DNA from: a virus
DNA length: 47,205 nucleotides
Virus record (IMG/VR): IMGVR_UViG_3300027851_000045
Location: 1 to 47,205 of that record
Direction: 5' to 3' (one strand)
The stretch's first letter is position 1; every line of letters starts with the position of its first letter. The notes under the pieces were generated by a model. It was not told the DNA's origin. It saw only the letters and a list, made by a program, of their open reading frames with translations, and searched no databases. Positions 30,978 to 39,302 of this stretch are shown here, piece after piece. The position numbers and the translations under genes were made by a program.

Positions 30978-31900
30978 TATTTCACATACCTCAAGGTCAG
31001 TTCGCTGTGCCACTCGTTGCCATGCGTGTCGCCCGAGTGTGTAAGTTCCTCAATTCGAAAGAACTCGCCATCGATACCTTTCGACTTCACTTGCACATAC
31101 CCGCCTGGCTCGAGCAATGGTTGCAGCAGCGTCTTCACTTTATATCCAAGGACACGAAGCATCTCCTGCACTTCGCCGTCTTTGTCGCGTTCTGTAGTCT
31201 TACGCACGCCGGGCTGACTTGCGGTGATGCCTTCCTTGGCAGCAGCTTTCTCGGTCATCGTCTTGGACTCTTGCATAGGCGAACCGATCAACCCTGTGTC
31301 GGGTGACAACACATAAGCCTTCTGCTTGAACACTCCGCCCTTTTTAATGACCTGAATCTCGCGGTTCTGAATGGACCATTCCAATCCCCCGTTCTCGCAC
31401 GCCTTGTCCATTGCATCGCGCACACGACCGACGAATGCAAAGCCCGCGGGGTACTGCTTCTTGGCAACATCCGACGGAAGCGGGCGCACAGGAAGACCGA
31501 ACTTCTTGCTGATGGCGGTAACGACCTGCAAAACAGTAGCACCTTTGGCAAAAGACAGAGACACCTTGGCGTCACGGAACTCCATGAACCCATCTTGCAT
31601 CTCAAGCTCGGTGATCCAATCGGGCCCTTCACGTACTGTCAGCGTCCGAGTCACATTGCCGCTGAAGATTGTGGTCGCACCGATGTCTTCGCTGTAACCA
31701 GCCTTCAGAATCAGCACGTTTCCGATCACTTCGATAAGAGCTCTGGTCTCCGGTGCAGCATTCCAGATCTTGACTGTGCATTGGTTCGGGGACTTTGTTG
31801 CACCCTTCTGGATGCTGAAAGAAAAGCGCAGACCGGCAAGCTCTTTTCCTTTGCCACCTTCCTTACCGATGACCAATGATGCGACGCGATTAAAGAGCAT
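30977..31900 (-). CDS. Baseplate hub protein (gpD/gp44-like)
   Basis: A 307-aa protein. GLRFSFSIQKGATKSPNQCT, VKIWNAAPETRALIEVIGNV and ILKAGYSEDIGATTIFSGNV are typical of tail hub proteins, and WSIQNREIQVIKKGG marks the second domain. It trimerises at the tail tip and carries the spike encoded next. It is located between the plug-like gene and the spike gene as in related myoviruses. Confidence 0.85.
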   Translation of the reverse strand: MLFNRVASLVIGKEGGKGKELAGLRFSFSIQKGATKSPNQCTVKIWNAAPETRALIEVIGNVLILKAGYSEDIGATTIFSGNVTRTLTVREGPDWITELEMQDGFMEFRDAKVSLSFAKGATVLQVVTAISKKFGLPVRPLPSDVAKKQYPAGFAFVGRVRDAMDKACENGGLEWSIQNREIQVIKKGGVFKQKAYVLSPDTGLIGSPMQESKTMTEKAAAKEGITASQPGVRKTTERDKDGEVQEMLRVLGYKVKTLLQPLLEPGGYVQVKSKGIDGEFFRIEELTHSGDTHGNEWHSELTLRYVK

Positions 31901-31903
31901 GGC

Positions 31904-32338
31904 TTATTGATCCCAAAGCGTGGAACCAGTATCCCACGTCGAAAGGTTGCTATCCCATACCGTACCGACCACAGCTTCGGGAACCGCCTGACGCACAGGT
32001 TGCGCAGTAACGACCGCGTCAGCTTCGTAATAGTACAGACCGAAATTAACTGCAAGATCGCTGTATCCCGGACGATCCGCGTTTCCTTTTTCCTGCACAA
32101 AGTAGATATCACCAGCCGGCAGCAGATCGCTCTTAAAGCGACCGATGAGCGGGTAATTCTTCACCATCTTGATATTCGTCAAGATGGGCGTGTCGTCTGC
32201 TGCATTGACTGAAAGCGAAAAGTAACCGAATCGCTCGTTCCACAGCACGCGCAGGATATAGGGATTTCCGTCAAGCTCTACGCTGACAAGTTGGTCGGTC
32301 GTTTCTGCTTGCAGAGGAATCTTTTGAATGAGTGCCAT
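31904..32338 (-). CDS. Baseplate plug protein, DUF6983/Pam3 gp18-like
   Basis: A 144-aa protein (IPLQAETTDQLVSVELDGNP, WNERFGYFSLSV, VKNYPLIGRF). This matches the pattern of the small baseplate plug protein described in cyanophage Pam3 (DUF6983). The C-terminus has unusual WDSNLSTWDTGSTLWDQ repeats. It shares its boundary base with the upstream Dit-like gene (its ATG overlaps that gene's TAA). Confidence 0.8.
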   Translation of the reverse strand: MALIQKIPLQAETTDQLVSVELDGNPYILRVLWNERFGYFSLSVNAADDTPILTNIKMVKNYPLIGRFKSDLLPAGDIYFVQEKGNADRPGYSDLAVNFGLYYYEADAVVTAQPVRQAVPEAVVGTVWDSNLSTWDTGSTLWDQ

Positions 32339-32943
32339 TATTTCAGGATCCTCGAAAGTGTGCTGGACGGCTTCTGAACTGTCTCAGCTTGTTTCTTTCC
32401 GCCGTCCTTAGTGGGTTCAGCTTTTTTACCTGTGGAAGCGTCCGCCTTCTTGTCTTTCTTAGGATTGATTCCGTCGGGCACATCAACCATCTGTGTGGCC
32501 ACCTTACGGATGTTGATGAATTCGGCACTGAACTCAATTGCCTCACCTACGCCAGCAGCTCGCGGAATAGTTACGTTCGTTAGAACCATGTCGTCGTAGA
32601 TACGATGTTTCGTATAGACGGTCATCGGTTCTTTGAGCTTCAGCAACTGGTGCAGCAGATCGAAGACCGCTTGTGTGCGATTCCCTACTGCACCGGAATT
32701 GACCACACCTTCCACGGACTGGCTCAGGACGATCGGCGTATCGGTAACGAATCCGCGGAGCTTCAGTTTGTCGGATTGGTCGATGACATGATCGGTCACT
32801 GGTGCGCCAACTTCAACCGGATTGCTAGTTGCCTCAGCAGACCATTCGTGGTTCTCGTCCAGAACCGCATCCAGCTCGATATTGCCGTAGAGGTTTCCGA
32901 ATGTGGTTTGAAACCATTGTCCGCCGAAGTATAGTCCAATCAT
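32338..32943 (-). CDS. Dit-like distal tail / baseplate protein
   Basis: A 201-aa protein. Residues 1-150 (ATSNPVEVGAPVTDHVIDQS, LRGFVTDTPI) follow the Dit-like phage tail protein N-terminal pattern, including the swap-like VTDHV motif. Residues 155-201 are a Lys/Pro-rich disordered tail (KKDKKADASTGKKAEPTKDG). It connects the tail tube to the baseplate hub and lies just downstream of the tape measure gene. Confidence 0.8.
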   Translation of the reverse strand: MIGLYFGGQWFQTTFGNLYGNIELDAVLDENHEWSAEATSNPVEVGAPVTDHVIDQSDKLKLRGFVTDTPIVLSQSVEGVVNSGAVGNRTQAVFDLLHQLLKLKEPMTVYTKHRIYDDMVLTNVTIPRAAGVGEAIEFSAEFINIRKVATQMVDVPDGINPKKDKKADASTGKKAEPTKDGGKKQAETVQKPSSTLSRILK

Positions 32944-32952
32944 GTCTTGTCC

Positions 32953-34632
32953 TTAGGGCGCATAGACTGCAAGGTCACGTGCCAACTTATCGTTTGAACC
33001 CTTCCCGAAAGACTGCTGTGCCGCAGTCTGCAGGAACTTTGCCTGCTCGGCAGTTGTTCCAGGGGGAACGGTGACTGTCACGTTGGTGTTGGATTGCACA
33101 TTCGGGCGACCTGCCCCCATAGCAGCCGGCGCAAGCTGGGCCGGTGCTACGGTACTGGCAGGGGTGGCGCCAGCGCCTGTGCCGGCCCCTGTGTCGCTGC
33201 CTAGGCCAACAAAGCTCTTGGCTCCCTCCCATGCACCGGAGGCAAGCCCTTTCACCTTGTTCCAAGCATCGCTCACAGCATTCACAATCGGCAGGAAGAT
33301 CGCGTTGTAGATCATCGACCCCCATGCCGTAAAGACCTCCGTCACGTAGGTTGTGACAGCGGTGAAGGCAGCAACGAACGCATCCCGAATCCAGATTCCC
33401 CATTGACCCACAACTTGCCACAGGAGGGTTCCAATTCCTTCCAGCCCGGTCTTGAACAAGTTCCAGTCGAGAGTGAAGGCACCAACGATCGCAGCGGCAA
33501 TGGCAGCAATGAGTTCGCCGAACCACCGGAACACAGCCATCACCGCTTCAATTGCCCCCATCACATAAACCCGCCATTCTTCCCAAGGACCGATCAATGA
33601 TCCAATGAGTGATTCGCCCCCTTGAATCCAGACGTAGAGGTCTTCGAGTACCAGTGCCACAGCGGTAACGATCGCAATGATCTTGATGAACGGAAGCATT
33701 GCAAGCAGGCTGGCAGCGCGGAAAGCGGAAAGAATAGAAAGTGCCTTGGCGCCGAACGCAACGCCAATCGCGATACCAACGAAGCGGATCATGTTCTCCC
33801 ATCCGCCAAACGCTTCAACCAGCTTATAGACTCCCGCCTCGATCTTATCGAACACGGTAAGAATGCCGTTCGCGATTGTGGTCACAAAGTTGGAATCGCG
33901 GTTCATCTTGTCGAGCATCCGCGCAAAGCGGTTCCCAATGACAGTCATCGCACGACCGACAGTCATTGGCATCTGCTTAAACTTGTCACCAAAGTAATCC
34001 GACATCTGGCGCGTGGCGTCAATCACAGCTTTCGCAGTGAGCTTACCGTCTGACGCCATCTTCTTGAGCTGTTCGCGAGGGATCTTCATCACCTCCGCCA
34101 GCTTGTCGAGGTACTGAGGGGCAGCTTCTGCCATGGAACGGAATTCGTCACCTTGCAACACACCCGAGGCCAATGCCTGCGAGAACTGTGTCATCACTGC
34201 GGACGCTTCCTGCGCACTTGCACCGCCCACGACAAGCGCCTGCGAGATCGTGTCGGTGATGCCCAGCAGGTCTTCTTGAGTCGTGATGTAGTCTTTGGCC
34301 GCGTTGCCGACCTTTGTGTAGAGCGAAGCGTAAGCGTCAATCTTAACACCGGATGCGCTTGCACGCCTTGCAACTTCATCGAACGCATCACCAGCATCGC
34401 CAACGGTCTGCGGAAGCTGACCGATTCGAGTGCGGATGTTCTGCATCTCGTCCGCGATATTGATGATGGCCTTGACGGTAGCAAAGCTGACCACAGCAGC
34501 AGCCATATTCCGAAATGCGGTCGCTGCCTGCTCGGCCTGGTCTTTGACCCGCTTGACACCTTTCTCAGCATTGTTCAGCTGAGTCTGGTTAAGCGAGAAG
34601 CCTAGTCGAGTAATAAGTTCGCGAACAATCAA
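32953..34632 (-). CDS. Tail tape measure protein
   Basis: A 559-aa protein. N-terminal LITRLGFSLNQTQLNNAEKG and VKRVKDQAEQAATAFR are followed by the TMP core region (ISQALVVGGASAQEASAVMT, ALASGVLQGDEFRSMAEAAP) and several hydrophobic segments from about 280 on. It sets tail length. I favour the TTG at 34632, which has AGGTGA 4 bases upstream and directly follows the stop of the frameshifted chaperone frame. Upstream in-frame ATG codons would overlap that frame and lack a site. At 559 aa the predicted tail is short. Confidence 0.85.
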   Translation of the reverse strand: MIVRELITRLGFSLNQTQLNNAEKGVKRVKDQAEQAATAFRNMAAAVVSFATVKAIINIADEMQNIRTRIGQLPQTVGDAGDAFDEVARRASASGVKIDAYASLYTKVGNAAKDYITTQEDLLGITDTISQALVVGGASAQEASAVMTQFSQALASGVLQGDEFRSMAEAAPQYLDKLAEVMKIPREQLKKMASDGKLTAKAVIDATRQMSDYFGDKFKQMPMTVGRAMTVIGNRFARMLDKMNRDSNFVTTIANGILTVFDKIEAGVYKLVEAFGGWENMIRFVGIAIGVAFGAKALSILSAFRAASLLAMLPFIKIIAIVTAVALVLEDLYVWIQGGESLIGSLIGPWEEWRVYVMGAIEAVMAVFRWFGELIAAIAAAIVGAFTLDWNLFKTGLEGIGTLLWQVVGQWGIWIRDAFVAAFTAVTTYVTEVFTAWGSMIYNAIFLPIVNAVSDAWNKVKGLASGAWEGAKSFVGLGSDTGAGTGAGATPASTVAPAQLAPAAMGAGRPNVQSNTNVTVTVPPGTTAEQAKFLQTAAQQSFGKGSNDKLARDLAVYAP

Positions 34633-34636
34633 TTCG

Positions 34637-34891
34637 TCACCTCTGTGCCTTTGCTGCTTCGTATTGTGCCGCTTCGATGTCGGACTGCATATCAAGCAGC
34701 GCGTTCAGCGCCTGCAAATCCTCCGCCGTGGCAACACCGTTTTTCACTTCCTGGAGCGTCACCTTCCCCGCAAGGATCGGGCGCCATATCCATAGCTCCG
34801 CAGACAGCTCTTCGTCTAGCTTGCCTGGGACGCTTGCGTTGTCTTCACGCCTTCGGTCAGAGCGCCAAAGCGTTCGACCAGTGAGGCGAAA
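34637..34891 (-). CDS. Tail assembly chaperone, -1 frameshift extension (T part of G-GT type)
   Basis: This frame has no usable start codon but is open from the slippery site to a stop at 34637. It encodes AELWIWRPILAGKVTLQEVK, then NGVATAEDLQALNALLDMQS. This is the DUF6889-like segment normally found between the chaperone and tape measure genes of contractile-tailed phages. It is reached by -1 slippage at 34891-34897 during translation of the upstream gene, giving a fusion of about 208 aa (124 + 84). Confidence 0.8.
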   Translation of the reverse strand, partial: FRLTGRTLWRSDRRREDNASVPGKLDEELSAELWIWRPILAGKVTLQEVKNGVATAEDLQALNALLDMQSDIEAAQYEAAKAQR

Positions 34892-35262
34892 AAAGGGCCG
34901 AATTGATACCTCGCGACTTCAAAGATCAGTTCGTACAGGTCGAACAGGTTTTCAGTCGTAAAGCACTGATCAATATCGGTGCCCACTTTGATGAATTTTT
35001 TGGTCTCCACGCAATACACGCGGGACTCTGCAAACAACGGGAGAACAATATTGTCCATGATGGACTCGTCCAAGTTACCCGCAATCACCTGAGCGGCTTC
35101 TTTGACATCAATATCGCCCAGACCTTTACCAGCGCCCACCAGTGAGCCGATTACAGGAACCGCAATCTTCTGGAGCCGCATGAGCAGCTTATTGGCGGCA
35201 AAGGCGTTCATACGCACAGCGGTGAATTCCCGCGTGCCTACGATAAAGGTTTCTTGTTGCAT
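34816..35262 (-). CDS. Tail assembly chaperone (G-like)
   Basis: A 148-aa zero-frame product: FIVGTREFTAVRMNAFAANK, LLMRLQKIAVPVIGSLVGAG, then LDESIMDNIVLPLFAESRVY. It resembles tail chaperones that coat the tape measure during assembly. The C-terminal region contains FGPFFASL, encoded by the slippery site. It lies between tail tube and tape measure, as expected. It follows a terminator and an extended -10 promoter in the upstream gap, which may set its low dose relative to the tube protein. Confidence 0.83.
   Translation of the reverse strand: MQQETFIVGTREFTAVRMNAFAANKLLMRLQKIAVPVIGSLVGAGKGLGDIDVKEAAQVIAGNLDESIMDNIVLPLFAESRVYCVETKKFIKVGTDIDQCFTTENLFDLYELIFEVARYQFGPFFASLVERFGALTEGVKTTQASQAS
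34888..34897 (-). promoter_or_regulatory. Programmed -1 ribosomal frameshift site
   Basis: Minus-strand CCCTTTTTTC contains two overlapping canonical X-XXY-YYZ heptamers in the correct frame: C-CCT-TTT and T-TTT-TTC. The zero frame ends at 34816 (TAG); the -1 frame continues to 34637. Position (late in the first chaperone gene, just before the tape measure gene) is where lambda-type G/GT frameshifting occurs. Confidence 0.8.
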
Positions 35263-35292
35263 GATAATCCCTCGAATGTGGTCAATGAGTCA

Positions 35293-35301
35293 AGTATAAC
35301 A
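35293..35301 (-). promoter_or_regulatory. Extended -10 late promoter before the chaperone gene
   Basis: Minus strand TGTTATACT (TGn plus TATACT), 30 bases upstream of the ATG. It directly follows the terminator stem. A near-identical element, TGTTATAGT, precedes the sheath gene at 37148, suggesting a shared late promoter form. Confidence 0.45.
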
Positions 35302-35326
35302 AAACGGGGCCTTGTGGGCCCCGTTT
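35302..35326 (-). terminator. Intrinsic terminator after the tail tube gene
   Basis: A perfect 10-bp GC-rich stem AAACGGGGCC/GGCCCCGTTT with a 5-base loop, followed on the minus strand by TGTTAT. It would end or reduce transcripts after the abundant tube protein. The T-run is interrupted, so partial read-through is likely. Confidence 0.75.
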
Positions 35327-35338
35327 GCTTCCTTCAAC

Positions 35339-35779
35339 TTAGTTGCCACCGCCGTGGAAGATTTTCAGATCTGCTGCACTGAATACCCACACACGCTCGG
35401 AGACTTCTTTGCCGAACGTAGCTTCCGGAACGGACTTGATCCAGCACTGCGTCGCAGCAGCAAGGGAGCGCCCGGAACCATCCACAACACCGATCGGGAT
35501 AACAATCAGGCCGTCGTTGGTAAGGTCGTCCGTTGCAAGCAATGCGGACAGCAGGTCATTGGCCGGGCTGGTCTGCAAGAGCTTGAACTCGAACTCGCCC
35601 ATCTTGTTCGCGTTGCGAGCGCGTGCAACACCGCCGTCAGTGCCAACGCGGGTGAAGTACATATCTTCAGCGCGTCGAGCGATGATGGAATCACCATCGC
35701 TGAAGCCTGACAGAATGACTCCGCCCACAGTACAGATCACCTGTGCGGGATCGTAAGAACCTGTCAAAGTAGCACTCAT
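35339..35779 (-). CDS. Tail tube protein, DUF3277-like
   Basis: A 146-aa protein. SYDPAQVICTVGGVILSGFS, DGDSIIARRAEDMYFTRVGT and GEFEFKLLQTSPANDLLSAL are the DUF3277 tube protein signature of this myovirus type. It forms the inner tube under the contractile sheath. It lies directly after the sheath gene and before a terminator, consistent with high-level expression. Confidence 0.92.
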   Translation of the reverse strand: MSATLTGSYDPAQVICTVGGVILSGFSDGDSIIARRAEDMYFTRVGTDGGVARARNANKMGEFEFKLLQTSPANDLLSALLATDDLTNDGLIVIPIGVVDGSGRSLAAATQCWIKSVPEATFGKEVSERVWVFSAADLKIFHGGGN

Positions 35780-35790
35780 TCATCTTCTCC

Positions 35791-37119
35791 TTAGAGTTCG
35801 TATGCCAGGGCACCAGTGATTTCCACAACGTGGATCGCACCAGCAAGGCGGGCCGTAAAGCCGAGCGACAGGACGCGGGACGCCTTGATGCTCGGAGCCA
35901 GTTCAACGGATCGCGGATACGTGATAACGAAGCCTGGAACCGTGTTGTTACTGGCGTCCAATTCGTCGGGCGCAATACCGCCCACGTTCTGGCCTTCCTG
36001 CAACGACTTCCGCAGGTTATTCACGCACAGTTGAATCCCCGCGTCGGTGTAAGGCACCTTGTCGCGGTTGATCATCATCTGCGTCATATTGACCTGGATG
36101 GTATCTTTCAACCAGTCGCGGAAGCGGATGACGTCAATCCATTCGCCCGCAGAAACCTTGCCAGGATTCGTCAGAGCGATCTGTTCTTGGTAGAACTCGA
36201 ACGTATTACCGCCCTTATTGACCACAGTCTGCTTCTGCGTGCTGGTCAGCGGTGACGGGGTCACGCTTGCCAGTTGCTTCAGCGCCCAAGTTTCACCGCC
36301 AGGCTTGATGGTGAATACACGACCGGCCCAAGCTGCATCAGGGTATTCGGTAGCGGCGTTCGTGTGGAACAGAGCTGCCGTGCGATAGTACCGCGTATTC
36401 TTCAGCACGCTCAGAAGGTCGGTAGCGAGCGACGGGTTCAACACGTCAGCTTCATCCGTTGCAGTGATGAACAAGCGGTCATTCGCTTCGGTCCATTCCG
36501 CTGCATCGAGCTGAGTTTGCTTCACGCGCTCAACCATCACCAAGCCATACCAGCGGTTATCCTCGTCCAGAATTGCGTTGAGGTCGTCCGCAACCGCGGA
36601 AGCTGCTGCCAGCGGGGTAATCGTGCCCCATTGTAGGTTCGTCAGCAGATCCACAGAGCCCACGGTGCTGATCCACGCAATTTCCAGCGTGTCGCCGACT
36701 GCCGTTGCAGTGATGGTCTCGTCGGTATCGCCCGTGATTGCAAGCGCAAGGCCTGCAACGATTTCAGCAGCGGTAGGCGTACCGTCTGCCGTGTAGCTGT
36801 ACGTCTGGCCATCCACCTTCATGGAGTAGGTGCCCAGCGCAATCAAGCTGGCAACCTCCACCACCGCCTTCAGCACAGCGCGACGACCGACCTTCACTTG
36901 TCGCGGACGCGGAATCTGACCGAAGCAGTCGGACAGCGCAGTCAGCAACTTAGGCGGCAGATCGTCTTCGGCCGCAGCGTTGTAACTGGTATAAACACGG
37001 ACACGCTCAGGGAAGGTCATCAGCGGAGCGACGATCATCGGAGTACCGAAGTCGCCTCGCACAACACCAGTCGTCTGGAGCGCGATTTGTACTGAAACAA
37101 TATCGTCAAGGGTTGCCAT
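35791..37119 (-). CDS. Contractile tail sheath protein, DUF3383-like
   Basis: A 442-aa protein. TLDDIVSVQIALQTTGVVRG, DFGTPMIVAPLMTFPERVRV and QVKVGRRAVLKAVVEV are typical of DUF3383 sheath proteins, as is the inserted domain at about 95-190 with YSYTADGTPTAAEIVAGLA. The C-terminal SLGFTARLAGAIHVVEITGA forms the handshake strand. The gene defines the myovirus morphotype. It has AAAGGAG upstream and a candidate promoter in the 29-base gap before it. Confidence 0.94.
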   Translation of the reverse strand: MATLDDIVSVQIALQTTGVVRGDFGTPMIVAPLMTFPERVRVYTSYNAAAEDDLPPKLLTALSDCFGQIPRPRQVKVGRRAVLKAVVEVASLIALGTYSMKVDGQTYSYTADGTPTAAEIVAGLALAITGDTDETITATAVGDTLEIAWISTVGSVDLLTNLQWGTITPLAAASAVADDLNAILDEDNRWYGLVMVERVKQTQLDAAEWTEANDRLFITATDEADVLNPSLATDLLSVLKNTRYYRTAALFHTNAATEYPDAAWAGRVFTIKPGGETWALKQLASVTPSPLTSTQKQTVVNKGGNTFEFYQEQIALTNPGKVSAGEWIDVIRFRDWLKDTIQVNMTQMMINRDKVPYTDAGIQLCVNNLRKSLQEGQNVGGIAPDELDASNNTVPGFVITYPRSVELAPSIKASRVLSLGFTARLAGAIHVVEITGALAYEL

Positions 37120-37147
37120 TGAAAAACTCCTTTGTCAAATCAAGCCC

Positions 37148-37156
37148 ACTATAACA
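37148..37156 (-). promoter_or_regulatory. Extended -10 late promoter before the sheath gene
   Basis: Minus strand TGTTATAGT (TGn plus TATAGT), 28 bases upstream of the sheath ATG and partly inside the preceding gene's stop region. It would boost sheath and tube expression. Confidence 0.45.
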
Positions 37157-37688
37157 CAACCGTGATGACTTCCGCCAGATCCGGATTCGGTTCATCAAAC
37201 CCTGGAGTTTGATTTGTGACGTATCCAGCAGCCGTTTCCACCGTCTCGATCACACCAACACGGTCAAGAAGCTCCGTGCCAAAGCGAACGAACAAATCCA
37301 CACTGGCGCGGGGTTCCAGTTGCGAATTATCGAGCTTGTACGGCACGTTGAGCACGTCACCGATATCGTACAGCGCAATCTTTTGAATCTGCCATTGTTC
37401 AAGAATGGTTGTGCGGGACAGGTTGTCTCGCAGGTCTGCGCACGCTACATCGGAATCAGTTCCGAAGCGTTGCACTTGCACAGTGATTTCGCGCACACCG
37501 CTCACAAGCTGGTCGCCATTAACATCAACGCCCTGTCCGTAAGCGTCTTCACCGACTTGCCGTTGCGCGGATAGGCGAAGCGTCCAATAAGGCAGGGGCG
37601 GGCGTGGCGCATTCTGGTCGGCAAAGACCAGCGTCTCGGCGCCAATGACTGCCTGGATCAACGTGTGCAGTGTGCTCTTGACCGTCAT
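37149..37688 (-). CDS. Neck / tail completion protein (179 aa)
   Basis: A protein of the type encoded just before the sheath gene (LPYWTLRLSAQRQVGEDAYG, VREITVQVQRFGTDSDVACA, LRDNLSRTTILEQW). Its pattern of aromatic and Arg positions fits phage neck-terminator proteins (gp12-like), which cap the tail and join it to the head. The assignment depends on position between head-tail connectors and the sheath gene as much as on sequence. Confidence 0.72.
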   Translation of the reverse strand: MTVKSTLHTLIQAVIGAETLVFADQNAPRPPLPYWTLRLSAQRQVGEDAYGQGVDVNGDQLVSGVREITVQVQRFGTDSDVACADLRDNLSRTTILEQWQIQKIALYDIGDVLNVPYKLDNSQLEPRASVDLFVRFGTELLDRVGVIETVETAAGYVTNQTPGFDEPNPDLAEVITVVL

Positions 37689-37867
37689 TTCTTAACCGGA
37701 AGCTTCTTGGCCCAGGCTTTGCCTTCCTTGCGGCCAACACTGATATTGATCGCTTGTGCTTGCGCGACCGCCTTTTCACGAGCAGCGGGGCCCGTATGGC
37801 ACTGACCGCCTTCTGCTTTGAAACCCTTTACACCGTTCAAGGTGCATTCAACAACTTTTGCAGGCAT
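37685..37867 (-). CDS. Small basic protein (60 aa)
   Basis: MPAKVVECTLNGVKGFKAEG followed by a Lys/Ala-rich helix ending KAWAKKLPVKK. Two cysteines (Cys8, Cys23) are present, without a metal motif. It overlaps the neck gene by 4 bases (ATGA). Small basic proteins of this kind occur in the neck region of related phages; function unknown. Confidence 0.7.
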   Translation of the reverse strand: MPAKVVECTLNGVKGFKAEGGQCHTGPAAREKAVAQAQAINISVGRKEGKAWAKKLPVKK

Positions 37868-37869
37868 GA

Positions 37870-38463
37870 TTAAACTCCAGAAGGAATAACGATTCGAACG
37901 TACCAGCCATTAACGCGAACGGTGCAGGCTGCATCCGAACGCAACTTGATTTCCGTAGGATAGTTCTTCACGTCGTTGGAACCAACGTACATTCCGTTGA
38001 AGGCGTTGATCTTATAAGTTCCAGCGGTCTTGAACAGTGCAGACGTCATGAGTGGAAACTCGAATGCTAAAGGTGCGCCGATTGCAACGAAAGCAGACAG
38101 ATCAACGACCTGATTGTTCGCCGTCGTGGTTATCTGCAAGTCGAAGCGCCCGTCCATGGTTGTGTTGAGAGGTAGCTCATCAAACTTGAACTGATTGGTC
38201 GCTGTATCCCACACGCGAGTCACTGCGCCCGGCAACTGGTCTTCCTTGGTGTAAGGGCCCAGCTTGTCATTCGTCAGTTTCGTCCAAGTGTTCGCAAGGA
38301 CGTTGATAGGCGTCACGCCAGTTGCTGCGTCGTTGTAATCAACGAATCCGTGATTGTTCTGAAGCTCTTCGATCTCAGCTTTGGCTGCTGCAAAGTTTGC
38401 TCGCACACCAGCGGTCGTGGCGTTACCGAATGGGGGAATTGCTGTGTCGATGTTGCTTGCCAT
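37870..38463 (-). CDS. Virion-associated hypothetical protein (197 aa)
   Basis: The N-terminus SNIDTAIPPFGNATTAGVRA then NFAAAKAEIEELQN is a short motif that recurs at the front of phage appendage or decoration proteins. The rest is a beta-rich sandwich (DGRFDLQITTTANNQVVDLS, INAFNGMYVGSNDVKN), reminiscent of a head fibre or decoration domain. It lies among head-completion genes. Role inferred; the family is not recognised with certainty. Confidence 0.65.
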   Translation of the reverse strand: MASNIDTAIPPFGNATTAGVRANFAAAKAEIEELQNNHGFVDYNDAATGVTPINVLANTWTKLTNDKLGPYTKEDQLPGAVTRVWDTATNQFKFDELPLNTTMDGRFDLQITTTANNQVVDLSAFVAIGAPLAFEFPLMTSALFKTAGTYKINAFNGMYVGSNDVKNYPTEIKLRSDAACTVRVNGWYVRIVIPSGV

Positions 38464-38847
38464 TTAGGGCCTCTTCAGTACGCCAGACGTCCAATCGGAC
38501 GTCGTTGTGAATTTGAACACCTTCACGCCGATGTATTTGTAATGACTAATCACACCAGATTGATTCGCAAAGATGCTGACCAGTTCGTAACCGTAGCCCT
38601 CATGAACGATGATGTCAGGTTGCACACCTTCACCATCCGCGGTCACTTTCAATCGAGTGTCGCTGTAGAACTTAGCGAAGTCGGACAGGTGGCGCCCTTC
38701 GGGCAATGCGTGCAAGTCTTGCCCCATGACCACAGGTTGCGCCGACGCCATTACCGTTCCGGCAGTGCGTGCGCCCGGAACCCAGTTCCCGCTCACATAA
38801 GTGCCAACACCTTCACTCAATAGGGTCTTTGCTTTGCGGAAGCTCAT
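38464..38847 (-). CDS. Head closure / head-tail joining protein (127 aa)
   Basis: A beta-rich protein, SFRKAKTLLSEGVGTYVSGN, VTADGEGVQPDIIVHEGYGY and ELVSIFANQSG. Gene order (after the DUF4054 adaptor and the gp10-like protein, before sheath and tube) corresponds to head-closure proteins. It overlaps the next upstream gene by 4 bases (ATGA). Confidence 0.65.
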   Translation of the reverse strand: MSFRKAKTLLSEGVGTYVSGNWVPGARTAGTVMASAQPVVMGQDLHALPEGRHLSDFAKFYSDTRLKVTADGEGVQPDIIVHEGYGYELVSIFANQSGVISHYKYIGVKVFKFTTTSDWTSGVLKRP

Positions 38848-39302
38848 GCTTGTCTCCCGCGGATGCTAATCTGCACAGCGTTTGCCATTGCCCCACTATC
38901 AACCAGCGTCTTCGTAGAACCTTTCTTGGCCTTAACGGTGCTCTCAGCAAGACGGGGAAGAATGTTCCGCCCCGTGATTGTGTTCTGGATGCGCCCCGCG
39001 TGCTTCTGACCGATCACGGTCAGTGCAGCAGTGGCGGTCTTTTTACCTTGAACCATCTGGTTCGCTTGCTTCTGGAAGTCACTGTTGATTTCAGCTACAT
39101 TCTCATCAAAGGACATTGCCATGAACGGACGGGACGGCACATCGTTCGTTCCGAATTCGTTGTACGACGCATATTCAGCAATGCTGGTTCCTTCGTTCTG
39201 GGAACCTTCCAGGATGCCGACAGCAACTTCCATCCCCTTGGCTTTTTCAAGCTCACGGACGATGTTGTTCCAGCCGCGGTCGATATCCTGGACGTTCGCC
39301 AT
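38844..39302 (-). CDS. Tail completion protein, HK97 gp10-like
   Basis: A 152-aa protein. VAVGILEGSQN and SIAEYASYNEFGTNDVPSRP followed by FMAMSF is the classic gp10/tail-completion pattern (Y-NEFGT--VPSRPF). A helical middle and a C-terminal SGAMANAVQISIRG follow. It completes the tail terminus before joining to the head. Confidence 0.86.
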   Translation of the reverse strand: MANVQDIDRGWNNIVRELEKAKGMEVAVGILEGSQNEGTSIAEYASYNEFGTNDVPSRPFMAMSFDENVAEINSDFQKQANQMVQGKKTATAALTVIGQKHAGRIQNTITGRNILPRLAESTVKAKKGSTKTLVDSGAMANAVQISIRGRQA

